Assembly (NCBI GenBank): GCA_033819885.1
Contig: JAQYUZ010000030.1
Coordinates: 124,001 to 188,000 of the forward strand
Direction of reading: 5' to 3'
DNA from: Microbotryomycetes sp. JL201
Lineage: Eukaryota > Basidiomycota > Microbotryomycetes
Length of the DNA stretch: 64,000 nt
Shown here: piece after piece, positions 46,009 through 58,506 of the stretch
Position numbering within the stretch: the first letter of the stretch is position 1
Layout of the letters: every line of letters begins with the position of its first letter
Program-made: the position numbers and the translations under genes
Notes under the pieces: generated by a model
Databases searched by the model: none
What the model was told of the DNA's origin: nothing
The model's input: only the letters and a program-made list of their open reading frames with translations

Positions 46009-48923
46009 ATGCCGCGCACGATTCAATTGCCTACGCATACGTCGTCTGGCGGCCGTATTGCGAGCAGTGGTCCGACTGGCGGCCCTGGCGGCGCGTCTGG
46101 CCCAGGCGGCGGCGGCGGATTGTTGGCGCACGTGTGCGTACGCGTCAACAAGCGTCTCGTCGTCGCAGTTGCCGTCACCCTGGTCGTCGTTCTTGCTCTC
46201 AGTCGGGCGACGCCGCTTCCTGGCGCGCCAGGCTCGGCCCATGGCCATGGCTCGTCCAACTTGCACGGCGGCGCTCACGCTGCAACAAACGACAACGTGG
46301 ACAAGAATCACAAGGCGCAACAGCCTGGAACCGACAGCAAGCACGACGTCAATTCGGATGACGCACAGAAATTGGCTCGAGCAGTCATGGCGAACGGCGG
46401 TCAACCATCGTTGACAGAATACCTCGACAGTCACTTTCCAGTGTCGACGCACACGGGCCAGTCATCAACTCACGTGTGGCTGACACTCAGTGACGGCCAC
46501 TGGATGACGACGGGCACGCACGCCCTGCACACGTTTGCACAACGGCTCAACCGCGAGCGCAGGGCAGTCTACTCCAACACACAAACAAGAGACACGGCCC
46601 TCGTCGCTTTGTGCATCGACGAGCAATGCGTCAGAAATGCAGAAGAGCGAGGCATGTACGCGTACGGAGGCTTTCAGTTTACGAGACCCGAAAAGGTCAG
46701 TCGCGTTGAAACGCCACCGCCGCCATCTTCTCGTAACGCGCGAGCTGACCTCGTCCGTCCCATGCGCAGATTCTGTAAGTCAAAACGGCGCTGACATCGC
46801 CGCCATGACCCGTCAATACTCACCCGCATCAATTACAGCGCATCGACTTGGCCGAAACTGGCGGGTGAGACGTAGATGCCGGTCAAGACTTGGAGCTTGT
46901 AGCTAACTCGCTCGCGTTTGATCAGCCCTCATCGAGTCCACAAAACACCGAGACGTGTTTTTTGTCGATTCTGACGTGTCTTTCAGGTAGTACGTTTGCG
47001 TTCACGCGGTCGAATTGACGACAATGGCTTACGGCGCCTACACACAGCGATCCTTACCCGCACATGGAACCATTCATGAAGACACACGATATTGTCGCTC
47101 AAGAGAATGATGCATTCGACCACTTCAACACGGGTGAATTTCATCTGATTGTGCTCTTTTCGGTCGAGCCCGTTACTGAATCAAAAGAGACAACAGGCTG
47201 GATCTGGATGCGCAAGAGCGACGTCACGTCTGCGGCCTGGGACAAGGTTCTCAAAATGGACATGGAGACGGTGTCTCGTGACCAAAACAATTTCAACACC
47301 GTGAGTACCTGTGCCAGGTTTGCGAGAGCAGGGTCTCAAAGACCATCATGAGCAGGTTCTCGGCACGACAGAGCAAAGGCATTGTGACCCGAAAGATTGC
47401 GAGCGCAAAGGATCGCAGTACCCACTCAAGAGCGATTTCGTGGCCAAGAATGGTCTCAAAGTCAAAGTGCTCGACACGAGGATATTCAGAAGTTACCACT
47501 TTGAGTCAGACTTGCCGAATGCGCAAAGACATGACAGCGTCGTAAGTCTGCCTTTGACTACAAAACTAGGCCAGATGGCTCATTGTCCTTTCCAGTCCTT
47601 GCACATGACTTGCGGCGACGATGCGTTTGTCAAGGCGTACGTTGCGAAGGCTCAAGTAAGCGAAAAGTGTCACCCCAAGCGAGGCACAGCCACCTGATCC
47701 TGTCATGTCATAGGGGTTCTGGTCCAACGTCAGAAACTACTACGATGACCCGCCCATGTTGATCACGCTCGACCACATGATTGGCACGAGAAACGAGCTG
47801 ACTCGCATGGTCAAGCTGGCGCTCATGGCCGCGTGAGTAGAACGCGCACGTACCCGATGACAGAGACTGACCCTCAACTTGGTGGCACGTTCTCTCTCGC
47901 GCATTCAGACACTATACGAACCGAGCTTTTCTGCCGCCGACCCATGCGTCGTTCACAGATTTACCCAAACTCGACTCGAACAAGGAACCGACAACATCGT
48001 CTAGACGTTCATTCAGCGCGTTTCCTCTATCTCACGTCGAACAATTCCTGGACGTCAAAGTCGTTGAACCTTTGTATGACGTTCATTCGAGTCAATATTT
48101 GTTTGGGTCGAGTGCGCTGGGACCTGACAAGGTCAGACAAGACGAAGGATGGTCTGCGAAGAGTGACGAAGAGCGCATCAGGGTTGGCCTGTCGTTGCAC
48201 GATGCTGCCGAACTAGGTCAGTTTCGTGCTTGCGCCCGATCAAGGAACGAGGTACTGACTCCTGATCGGGAACAAACTTTTTTCCGTGTGACAGACATGC
48301 GCCAAATCGATTCGTTTGCGACTCTGTACGACACATTGACGTCAGACACGTTCCGTCATCATCGCAAGATTAAACTTGTCCATTTTGATTTGAACCCGAA
48401 CGACAGGGCATGGTTGAGTTTCCCATTGTCTAAACATTTGGACGGCTTTGAAACGTGTTACGACGTTCAGGATCGGCCGAGTTGTGATTCGATTTGCAGG
48501 TTTCCGGATCGACAAGACAAGCGGATCAAGTCCGATCAAGGTTGGGAAAGCTTGGAACAAATAACGAAAACGAGTAGAGAGTTTGCTCGAAAGGTTGCTC
48601 TGGAGAGACAACGTGGCCAGAGTACAAAGTTTAAAGACGTTCAAGAACAACAACAACAACAAGGAGACGAAATGAGAGAAAAAGAGGTGGTAGAGTTTGA
48701 ATTGGAAGAGGATGACGTTGACGAAAGTGATTCTAGTCGAGGATACGTCGTCAATAAACTTGGAAACGATCACAAGCTCGACAAGCCGCTCAAAGCGGGA
48801 GGTTTGGCAGACGACAGAGACGGACCGGTGCGCGGAGGTGGCAGGTTGAGACGGCCGGTGGTGGACGATGACAAAGACGACAGGGAGGCGCAGTTTCATG
48901 CAAGAGGATTGGGAGAGCAATAA
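46009..48923 (+). CDS. Type II membrane glycosyltransferase-like protein
   Basis: A Gly-rich cytosolic start (MPRTIQLPTHTSSGGRIASS) leads to one signal-anchor helix at residues 48-64 (RLVVAVAVTLVVVLALS). The luminal domain has HVWLTLSDGHWMTTG, TALVALCIDEQCVRNAEERG, YAYGGFQF, KHRDVFFVDSDVSFRDPYPH with a D-x-D motif, MKTHDIVAQENDAF, HFNTGEFHLIVLFS, and, in later exons, LHMTCGDDAFVKAYVAK and RNYYDDPPMLITLDHMIG. The DSDV and FNTG elements resemble the nucleotide-diphospho-sugar transferase fold (Nucleotid_trans type). A further region, then a charged tail with KFKDVQEQQQQQGDEMREKE and EFELEEDDVDES, extends the protein to about 800 residues. Probably Golgi. Eight or so introns. Confidence 0.75.
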
Positions 48924-49082
48924 ATCTTTGAGTGAGATCGTTGACTCGTTCGTGTTGTAACAACAAGCCTCGCAAATTCGCAACATGCGCTGGTCATCGT
49001 CAAAGCGCAAAAGTCATCATTACAAAGTGCGGCGCATCAAAGAGAAGAAAGATACCCATCACGGCTCATATACATCTACTCA

Positions 49083-51924
49083 TTAGTCTGTCGTTGAATC
49101 ATTCCGAGTCGTCGTTTCATGGTCGTTCGTGAACCTCGTTCCGGGGACAACGCTGACGTCTCCTTCGACGGCGTTGGCTGGTGGTCCGACAGGCTGTCTC
49201 GTGATTCTGACACTGTCCGGTCCGATCGCTTTGTGAGTGTGACTTTCCTCGCTGACGCTCGTATGGCTTGAATCGGTCGGTGGTCCACCGTTCAGTCCGA
49301 CGATGCTAAGGTTCGGACTGCTCGAGCTACCTCCATCGGAAGAGTACTGGGGTGCGCCAGGCAAAACCCTTTGAGCGTGCGATGAATGTGGTACGCCAAG
49401 TGATGGTCCAGTGGGGGCAAAGCGCGAGACCAAAGTCGACGAATCAAACATGTGCTGCAAAGGTTGCGAAGACTGAAAGGAGCCTTGAGGCGCCTGTCGA
49501 AGTCCATTCACGGCTATCGCGTAACTGTCACGCAGATTGGCATTGCTTCTTTGCTGGCTCGGTTGTCCGACCCTTTGCTGCTGCAACGGTGCGTGACCAA
49601 GCAAGGTGCCTGGAACGGGCTGGAAATCGTTCGGTGGGGGATGGTAAAAAGAAGGCGGACCTGGGTATCCTTGCGGGCCAGCGTACAGGGCAGCCCGAAT
49701 ATCGGGCATCGATTTCTTGCCTCGGAGGTGACCAGACGCGTCGGCAGACAGGAACGAGCCAGCCGGACCGTCTCGCGACAGTTGCCTTCCGAGAGTTGAC
49801 GCGCTGTGCCTCAAGGCCTGAGCAAGTGCCTGTCAGCAATCAGCCCAGCATGTCCGCGGTCACAGCTCCACCCACCTTGTGATATGGCTCTGGAGTCAAG
49901 CCCCCAGACGAATGAGTCGGTGTCGGCCCCGCTCCGCTTTTGAACACGACGACGTGGCGGTCTTCACCGGCGCCGACGCTCTGATGCTCGAGTCCAAGTT
50001 TACGTGCGACAAGGTGGACGATTCGCCTCTGGCTGGCTGTCAATGACCTTGCAAAGCTGAGCTCGTCGCGCAACGAGTCGTCTTTGAACAATAACACGCG
50101 CGAAAAGATTTCGAGCGACTGCGGGTCGTTGAGGTCCAGAGCTGCGGTACGGGCACAAACATTAGTTCAGGTTTTCGCGCCTGGTAGGTTTGCGAACGCA
50201 CTGGCACGCCCTCGGGCAGAATCTGACGCGCTCAGTTCGCTACCGCTCGTGCTCGCTTGCTTTACCATTCTCGCGCTGACGCTTGTACCAACATCGCTCG
50301 GTGGACTAGCGCTGTACCCGTTGGCGGCAGAACTCGGAGCCGAGTACTGCCCGTCGGACAAAGAGGCCCCAGACACAAATTGTCGCATTCCAAACGTGTT
50401 GCGTCCATACGAGCTCGACATTGGTCCGGCAAATGAGCTTTGGACTGGCTTGCCATAGTCCTCATCTTCGTTGCCAAAGTGATGACCGCGTTGTGCTGGC
50501 CAGGTGTTGGAAGCGCCATTGCCGACAAATTCGTTCGAGTTTACGAGTTGTTGAGTCGATCGCATCCTTCGAATCGCCTTGTCTCGCTCGATCCGTTCCT
50601 TTTCTCCTTCCTTGAGAACTTTTTTAAACTCTGCCCGCAACTTGCGACCTTGAAGATCAAAACCATTGAGGGCTGATACGGCCAAAGCGGCGTCCTGAGC
50701 CTGACGAAAGTTTGCAAACGCGAGCCCTCTGAACTGTCCTTGGTCGTAGTGATAGTTGAATGCGAACGGCGGAGGCAGGCGGAGATCTTCCATGACTGCA
50801 AGCAAGTGCTCCTTCGGTGCCGCAAAGGGAATGTTCTGCGCTCGCATAATGAATGTCAGTTGAGCTGCTAGCAGACGTAGCTTCGCGACGCTCACCTTGA
50901 TGACGATTGCCGTCGGAATACTGCAAGCAACACCTGTCAATGTAAATCACATCGAATGGACGTGTTACCTACACTTCATCATCTTGAGGAGGGAATGCAG
51001 TAGCTCCGGAGACGAAGTTGAGGGTTTGCTGCTGCTGCTGCTGTCCTCTGACCCACTCGCTCGACAAATAGCTGCTGCGTTCGGCGCCACGACTCGGTGC
51101 CTGTTCCATTTGCTGAGATGTTCGGCCAGGGTAGGACGACGAGTAGTCTTGCGGACCTGCCGAAGGGTACGCGTTATACAGACTCTGGTCGACGTGTGCA
51201 TACGATGGATATTGAGCGGTGTTGTTGATGACGTGTCTCGGTGGCACGGCCATGTGTGGCGACGCAAAATTGAAACCCGATATTGAAGGTGCAGCATAGT
51301 GCGCTGGCGTAGGGTCTTCGAATGACGCTTGCGAATACGGATTTGATTCTTGAGACAGAGATCTTTCCATTGACTGAGCAGACCCATCGACGGGTGGTGC
51401 GCTGCTCGAGCTTGGATACTCGTAAGCGACATTTGGAGCGCGCAAATGATTCGGAGACGGCGTGCTGTAAGAGAGAGAACCGATTGACGAGACAGAGGCG
51501 TTTTGGGGTTGCTGCTGCTCGGATTGCTGGTATTGATTCGATGCGGTCGGGTTGAGTGGCACAGTGAAACGCTGAGACCGTTGCTGCGAGTGATGCAGAT
51601 GCACGTGGTCAGCTTGAGAGTTATTTGGTACAATCAGGCCGGAATTCGTCTCGCTACAACCATGTGCTGCCGCGTGACGAGGTCCGGAGACGAAGGGCCC
51701 GTGCGCACCTTTCTCATCTGATGGCTGCCGCTGGGCGCTGCGTACTGCTGGGCAGTGACCGGGTGAAGTGTTTGTGCGGTTGCGGGCGTGTGCCACTGTG
51801 CGTGGGCATGTGCATGTTGCGGCTGGTTGTTGTTGTTGTTGTTGATTGACGCGTCGAGCGAGCGCCCGCCGTGGTGCACGCTCAAGCGCTCAAATTGGCT
51901 TGGCAAGTCGACAGACATGGCCAC
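49083..51924 (-). CDS. RRM and R3H RNA-binding protein of the PIN4/Cip type
   Basis: The first exon starts MAMSVDLPSQFERLSVHHGG, has a poly-Asn run, and joins a Gln/Ser/Pro-rich exon (QRSQRFTVPLNPTAS to TLNFVSGATAFPPQDDEV). Then PTAIVIKV joins NIPFAAPKEHLLAVMEDLRL (RNP2 region), PPPFAFNYHYDQGQFRGLAF, FANFRQAQDAALAVSALNG and RKLRAEFKKVLKEGEKERIE, one RRM. A Ser-rich linker leads to RVLLFKDDSLRDELSFA and QRRIVHLVARKLGLEH, an R3H domain (R-x3-H), then a low-complexity tail ending TRNDSTTD. The same order occurs in yeast Pin4 and fission yeast Cip1/Cip2, linked to mRNA control under stress and DNA damage. Start could be either Met 1 or Met 3. Cytosolic, about 800 residues. Confidence 0.9.
51826..51845 (+). 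repeat. GTT trinucleotide run (poly-Asn on the minus strand)
   Basis: Encodes about six Asn in a row near residue 30 of the RRM/R3H protein. A likely site of length variation. Confidence 0.75.
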
Positions 51925-52647
51925 TCGGATGCCAACACAACAGTTGACAATCCGTGATCAGGCAGGTCGCACGGAGCACGCGGCGTAGAAAAGCAGGCGC
52001 GTTCGACCGGCGTACACACAAGCTTGTGACTGTCTCTCACCACGGCATCGCCAGCATAAGGATCGTCACAGTCGTGTCGTAATTGCGCGTGATCGCGCGT
52101 CGAGGATGGCAGAGGTGCACTCGTGATGACAAGAGTTGTTCAAACGGCGAGTGTCACATATTTTGCCGTCCGGCGTCTCGTGACTCTTCCTTGAACAGCA
52201 ACGCAATGTGCATTTCGCGTGTGATAATACTACAGAAAAACTGCAACAAAGGATGTTGCAGTTTGATGAACCTCGGCTGATCTTGGCGGCGACAGCAGGA
52301 CGAGCGAGCTTGGAGGTCAACCACGTCAAGACACATCGTCTGTCGTAATACAAGAAGTTGAGACGGGCCGACAAGGCACGAGCTGCGAGCGCGCCAAGTC
52401 ACGTGACATGTCGTTCCTCTTGAACCCCGGGTCGAGTCGGCGAGATGCAAAAAATCATTCAATTTTGACCTTTCCCGACATACAAACACTGTTCGACTAG
52501 GCGCGCGACCGAGCGAGGCGTTCCGAAGCCCCACTTTTTGGCGTCGGATGTGGGGCAACCGCGCGCGCTGCGAGACAAAACCTTGAGTTGAACGCTCGTC
52601 TGCCCGCCTTTGCCTCTCTTTCAGCACGTTGACGCATCGAACGAGCA
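51925..52647. other. Divergent intergenic region
   Basis: 723 bases between the RRM/R3H gene start and the dehydrogenase gene start, so it should hold both promoters. A 174-codon minus frame (52154-52678) crosses the dehydrogenase start and has no known domain. No gene is called. Confidence 0.4.
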
Positions 52648-54133
52648 ATGTCGTCGCAACAGACCATGTTGGCGGCAATGTACTACGGGGCCAAAGACCT
52701 CCGAGTCGAACAAATCCCAGTGCCGACGATTCAAAAACCCGACCAAGTCTTGATCAAGATTGCATGGTGTGGCATCTGCGGGTGAGCATCGTCATGTTCT
52801 CACTTGGCAGAGAAAAGCAGCCTAACGTCTGCTTATAAGCACCGACTTGCACGAGTTTGAGAGTCAGTCCCAGCTCTTCTATGTTTCGAGGAGTGCTGAC
52901 CACGATTGTAGGTGGACCTATTCTTTGTCCGAGCAAAGAGACGCCTCATCCAATCACGAGAGCCAAGCTGCCAATCTGCATGGGCCACGGTGCGCTCCGT
53001 CTTAATCGGCTTGCGCCTGAAACTCATGCATGCACGCCACAGAATTCTCTGGGATCGTCCAAGACGTTGGTGCAGATGTCAAAGACTATCAAAAGGGCGA
53101 CAAGGTTGTCGTCGAGCCGACAATCTCGTGCCACGAATGCTACGCTTGCAAAAGTGACTACACGAATGGTGAGCTGGCGAATCCGACCCCATTCTTGCAT
53201 TGACTGATGCTGCGTGGCTCGTACAAGCCTGCGAAACGCTTGGATGGGTCGGACTGTCTGGCGGGTACTGTGGTGGCTTGTCCGAGTTTGTCACGATCGA
53301 ACAGTCATATTTGCACAAGCTGCCTGAGAATGTCTCGTTGCAGCAGGGGGCCATGGTCGAGCCTCTTGCTGTAGCTATGCATGCCGTCGATCAGGCAAAG
53401 TTTGAAAAGGGTGGCACCGCCCTAGTTTTGGGTGAGTCCATGCTCGCACAAGACGAGCGAATGCTAACGGTGCAAGCGCGACAGGCGCCGGCCCGATTGG
53501 ATGCTTCGTCATCAAGTCCTTGATTGCTCGAGGGGCTTCCAAAGTCATTTGCTCCGAACCTTCTTCTTCTCGTCGTCGTATGGCAGAACTGGCAGGCGCC
53601 CATCACGTTCTGAGCCCCAAAGACACCGACATTGTCCAGCGAGTGTCGGAGTTGACGGGTCACGACAAGGGCGTCAGTGCCGCTTTCGAGTGCGCTGGCG
53701 TACAGCAGACGTTGGAGACGGCCATCTCGGCAGTCAGAACGCGCGGAATCGTCGTCAATGTGGCGATTTGGAGCACAAAGCCTCAGGTAGACTCGGTCAA
53801 GCCCTGCCCGGACGTGCAGCTGACATCACGACACACAGATTGATATGAACGCGCTGGTGCTAGGAGAAAAGACGCTGACGGGTAAAGTGTCATAGAGTGT
53901 ACGCCCAAGACGACATCTGACCAGCCTCTTTCGTCGTAGGAATGATTTGCTATCTCAACAATCACGGTCCCGCCATCGAAGCCTTGTCAACAGGCCAAAT
54001 AGACCTGTCTGGCTTTGTCACTGCGACGACAACGCTGGATAAAGTGGTCGATCGAGGTTTCAAAGAGTTGATTCACAATAATGAGCAGCACGTCAAGATT
54101 TTGGTATCGCCCACGGGAGACAGTCCAAATTGA
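52648..54133 (+). CDS. Zinc-dependent 2,3-butanediol-type dehydrogenase
   Basis: A medium-chain NAD(H) dehydrogenase, closest in motifs to (R,R)-butanediol dehydrogenase Bdh1. Exons give MSSQQTMLAAMYYGAKDLRV, DQVLIKIAWCGICG joined to TDLHEFE (catalytic-zinc Cys in CGICGTDLHE), GGPILCPSKETPHPIT, LPICMGH joined to EFSGIVQDVGADVKDYQKGD (catalytic-zinc His in GHE), ISCHECYACKSDYTN and C (structural-zinc Cys cluster), GGLSEFVTIEQSYLHKLPEN, MVEPLAVAMHAVDQ, G joined to AGPIGCFVIKSLIARGASKV (Rossmann GxGPIG), AFECAGVQQTLETAI, and GMICYLNN to VKILVSPTGDSPN. About 380 residues, full length. Six or more introns. Metabolic role (acetoin/butanediol or a polyol) is inferred only. Confidence 0.92.
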
Positions 54134-54395
54134 GTATCGCATTGCGAAAGTATTGTGGAATGAAAAAGCAATGACGATGTGTAACTCGGATTGAAAAGTT
54201 CAGCGGCCCGGTGCCGCGTGCGCACGCGAAGCATGTGGCTGTGTATTTTGATGTGAGAGGGGCATCCATCCCATCAAAGGGCTCCGCTCTCGAGCTAGCT
54301 CGACTTCGGCGAAACTTGCGAGGAGTCAACCGGGGCGGTCCGCGGCGATGCAATGCCGACATTGTTTGCTCGATTCAGCATCTTGCTCACGTGAA

Positions 54396-57300
54396 ATGTC
54401 GTTGCTCCCCACTTTGCGTCTACGTCCGCCAGCTCATCGCTCGTATTTGAACGGTTGTGCCGGTATTCCCGCCGCCACCGTCACATCGGGAACAGACCCT
54501 CTCGTCGACATTCCGCACCGTCCGTCTCGCACAGCAGCCACGTTGTCGGGCATCGTCGAGGTCAAGTATCCCCGCGACTCTGATAGCACGTCTTTTAAAG
54601 CAAAGTGGTTGCGAGTCGAGTTGGAAAAGATCGAAGTCGTTCCGAAACGAACTGCTTTGGATGACGAGGATGAGGACGACATGATTGACGAGACTAGATT
54701 TGTAGAGTTGATCGGTATGAGGCCTGAAGCGGTTTGGGAAGCAAAGCATGTCGCATCAAACACGTCGAGCAAGAAAGGGTTGTTTGGCAAGAACCGTGAC
54801 GATGCTGATTGGCAAATCATACCAGAGGTAAGATCGACACAAGTCTAGTATCTATAAAATTGCTCAGTATGGCTTGGTAGGGCAATTATCCGTTCACTAT
54901 CGCCGTGCCGGAAGGGTTGCCGGCTTCGCTCGACGTTGACGCCACAGGCAGTGGCGTTTCGTACCAGCTCGTCGCAACGCTGTGCGTCAAATCTAAAAAG
55001 TGAGGGTCTAGAACTGTCCAAGCTCGGGCAAAGTTCTGACACGTTGTTTGCAGAGGCCTGCTCAAGACGATGACAAAAATCTCAACAGTGACAGACTCGG
55101 ACGTTGTTTTGCTACAAAAGTCGGAGCTTTTACCAGCATGGCCCCTCTTTCAGCCCGTCTTGGATTCCGAGTGTGTGCCAATTGAACTACCTTGGGCGGC
55201 GCCAGCGTCCTCAGGACTTCCAACTGTGGGCGACTCGAAGCTAGTCCGTGTACCATTGCAAAGTGACGGAGAAGACGTCGAGCTGGTGTTGAAGGGCTTG
55301 AGAAATGCTTCAGCATACGGACCTGGCGATGACGTCCAGATCGCGGTCGAACTCATGTGGCCGGGCTACGAAACGCTCAAAGTGAGAACTCACAGAAGCC
55401 AGCTCGCGTTCGAGTGCTGACCCACGCACAGCTCTCGGTCGTAAAAGCCGAGCTAGTCGAACAACTTGTGTTTAGATACCCTGTCGACGATCGATTTGGT
55501 GGGACTGCCCTTCGCGCACACGCAAAGACTACGGCCGTGGCGAGCGTCATGCACGAATTTTCGAGTCTGCCCGTCAGTTGTTTGCACTCGAGAGAGGGCA
55601 AGAATCGCTGACGATACGCTACAGCCTTCTCGGTCATTCTTGCATCCGCATCAGCTGCGCCTGATTCCGCTGCACCTCGAGGTTCCGCCGACCCACAGCG
55701 TGTCCACGTTGAAAGCTGCCAAAGTAAGCAAGCCCGTACATTACTTTTGACAAACACCAACCCTCGCCCGACCAGTTTATTGAAGCGACGTACCACCTCA
55801 AAGTCGAGATCGCGTTCGAAGGTGGAAAAACGGCAAAACTCGCAGACTGGCCAGTGACGATCAGTCCGATCAACCGACGCAAAGCCTTCGAGCTCGTCAG
55901 AGAGATTGGGTGGTCTGAAAAGCTGTGCACGCGTGCCGGATTGTCGCGCTTTCAAAATCAGGTTCGAGCGAGGTCGCCCGATTTGCCTAGCAAGCCGCGC
56001 TGTGCTGTCGAACGTGCGAGTGGCGACTATTCGGTTGTTGATAGCTTGCGCACAGAGACGGAATCCCTTCGTCACCCGAACGGTCATCCACCTCCCTCGA
56101 CTACTCACCGCCTGAGCTACTCGACCAATTCGCACAGCCACAGCTCACAGAGCGATTCTTACCGTTTGTCTTTGGCGGCCGATGAAAAACGACGATTGCA
56201 CGACTTGGCAACTCGCACGCGCGACGAAACACAGGCTAGATATGCTGCCGAATTGGCTCAGTCTCGAGCCGAAAAGGTTCGAGAGCGACAAGACAATGTG
56301 GCTGACGTCAAGCAGAGTTACCAACTACGCGATGAGCCTGCCCGGTTGAGACCTGTCTCTGACGTGACTTGTTCGCCTACCGAAATCGAACCTGCGACGA
56401 TGCATACGGCAGCTCTCGTGCGAGCTCCTTTGCCCGTCAACTCGCTTGACGTGTTGCGTTCGGCTCTCGCAAAAGCTCCTGCCGATCGAACGATACCCGA
56501 AAAACAGGCAGTCGAGGCTCTGCTCAATGGTCAGTCATTGAACGGCGCAACCATGACGCGTTCTAGCACGACTGTTGCGAGACAAGGTTCGGTTGCCGGT
56601 AGTGGCACAGACAGCGGCTCGAGTCCTTCGACCGTCATTCACAAAGACTGTCCAACATTGAAGACGAATCCGACAGCGCTCGATTTGGTCAGATCAAAAA
56701 CGAAAGCGACAAACGCCGAAAATGAAAAGAGTCGGTTGTTTGCTGCGGCGCGCGAAGAAGCAAATCGCAGACAGGACGAAGCTCGAACGGTTCTTGATCG
56801 TCGCTCGTCGCTCGAGCGTCGGTCGACGAGAACCGTGTTGAAAGACGAAGACGAGAGTGAGCTGGAAAGGATGAGAAGGCTGGCGCTGAGCGAGCGAGAC
56901 GAGATCGAGGCAAGACTGAGAGAGCAAGAGCGCCTTGACGAGGCAGAATTTACCCGTCAAGAGCAAGAGCGGCAGCAGAGGGCGAGGCAAGAATTTGAAC
57001 AGCGAGTCAGAGAAAATGAGCGCAAACGGCAACTCGAGCTGCAGAGGTTGGCAGAGGAGCAAAGGGAGAGGGAAGAGGGAAGCAAGCAAGCGATGCTGCA
57101 GCGTCGTCGCGAGCAGGATCGTATTGAACTAGAACGAATTCAGGCCGAAGAAAAGATGCGCGAGGAAGAAGCGCAGATCAGTGCCGCAGAGAACAAACTT
57201 TTAGTGAGGATCGCGGCTCAGCAAGAGGAAGACCAGCGCTGGCGAGACGAGCAAGCGCGTCAGCGGCAGAGTGACGAAGAGACATTGCACCAAGAGCGCA

Positions 57301-58409
57301 ACAAATGGTCTCCGAGACCGAGCGCGCCTCCGAACCAGGACTCGCTCGTCTCGCTTGCGAGTAAGTCTCTCTGGCGCTGAGCGGACTTGTTTTCTGAGTC
57401 TCCTTGTTTCAGCCCAGCACGTTGGCGACGGGCACTTGGAAGAGCTTCAAGACGAGTTTGTCATGCGCCCGCCACGCATGCCTCTCGCTTCCAATCTACA
57501 ACGAAGTGGCTCGATCGTTTCCTTTGCGCCTTCGGCGAGCGCGCACGAAGCTGACGTATCGTTCTAGTGAGATCATGCTTCTGATTTGTACAGGTTGACT
57601 CTGACAAGCTGCATTCGGCAGCGCCAAAGCGATCGCCGAATCACATTCATCGCCAACGTCGTCTTTGCAACAAGACAAGGCGGCATATTTGGCACAACTG
57701 CGCCAGCGTGACGAAGCTCGTCGAGTCGCTAGCTCGTCTTCAAGATCGTTCCAAAGCTCGAGTGTTGGAAAGTCTCGTAGGTCGGCTCACGAATTTGTGC
57801 TCGCTCCTCAACCTTTGCCGCAAACGTTGGAGAGGGCTTCGTTTGATCCTTTATTGTCGTTCGGACACGACATGCCCTCTTTGAGGACGCCTGATCAACG
57901 GTTCCGAGAACCAGAGCAAGTGCACGACATGACAGCCGAATTACCTCGTCACAATCCACCCTCTGCCCCGCTGAATGACCACGCTCAAAGCGCAATGTCG
58001 CTTCGAGGTCCTATCGAGGAACATTTACCATCCTATCCAAACGGTCACAATAATGGTCGTACAGCGCAAGAGCGTGATCCAACATCTGCAGTCGCCGAAA
58101 GCTCGAACGAGTCGACGTACAACACGGTTGCTTCTGCTTCGAGCGAGTCGTCAGCAGCTCAAGAGAAGAGAGCTCTTACAGCTTGTCAGTCCTCTTGGAC
58201 GGTTAACACAAACGGCTGAAAAGAGCTGACCAACCAAAGTGACAGACTATGCTGCAAAGGCGGCTGTCGACGCTCAATCGAGTTCATCTGCAGGTCCCAG
58301 TCGTCATCACGTAATCATGCCCTCTTTGGTTGATCACGATGCCGCACGAGACCCCAACGTTTTTGACGACAAGACTGAACAAGACGGTCAAGGAAGTGTC
58401 GAGTTCTGA
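54396..58409 (+). CDS. Alpha-arrestin-like protein with long coiled coil
   Basis: The first exon (MSLLPTLRLRPPAHRSYLNG) runs into an arrestin-N sandwich: ATLSGIVEVKYPRDSD, KAKWLRVELEKIEVVPKR, WEAKHV, then GNYPFTIAVPEGLPASLDV, GVSYQLVATLCVKSKKGLL, LKTMTKISTVTDSDVVLLQK, and the C-lobe ELPWAAPASSGLPTVG, VELVLKGLRNASAYGPGDDV, QIAVELMWPGYETLK, LRLIPLHLEVPPTH and EATYHLKVEIAFEGGKTAKL then ADWPVTISP. A Ser-rich linker and a helical region rich in Arg/Glu/Gln (56840-57330, ERLDEAEFTRQEQERQQRAR) form a long coiled coil. The tail has LPSYPNG, a possible L-P-x-Y site for a Rsp5-type ligase, and ends DGQGSVEF. Such arrestins direct ubiquitin-driven endocytosis of transporters. About 1,150 residues. Confidence 0.85.
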
Positions 58410-58506
58410 TAACATTCTTGTCTACTGCTTCGAAATGTTCGTATAGAATTGCAAAGGAAAGAGAGGGTATCACATGATAATCGAAAGAGGGCATACAGCG
58501 AAGAGT

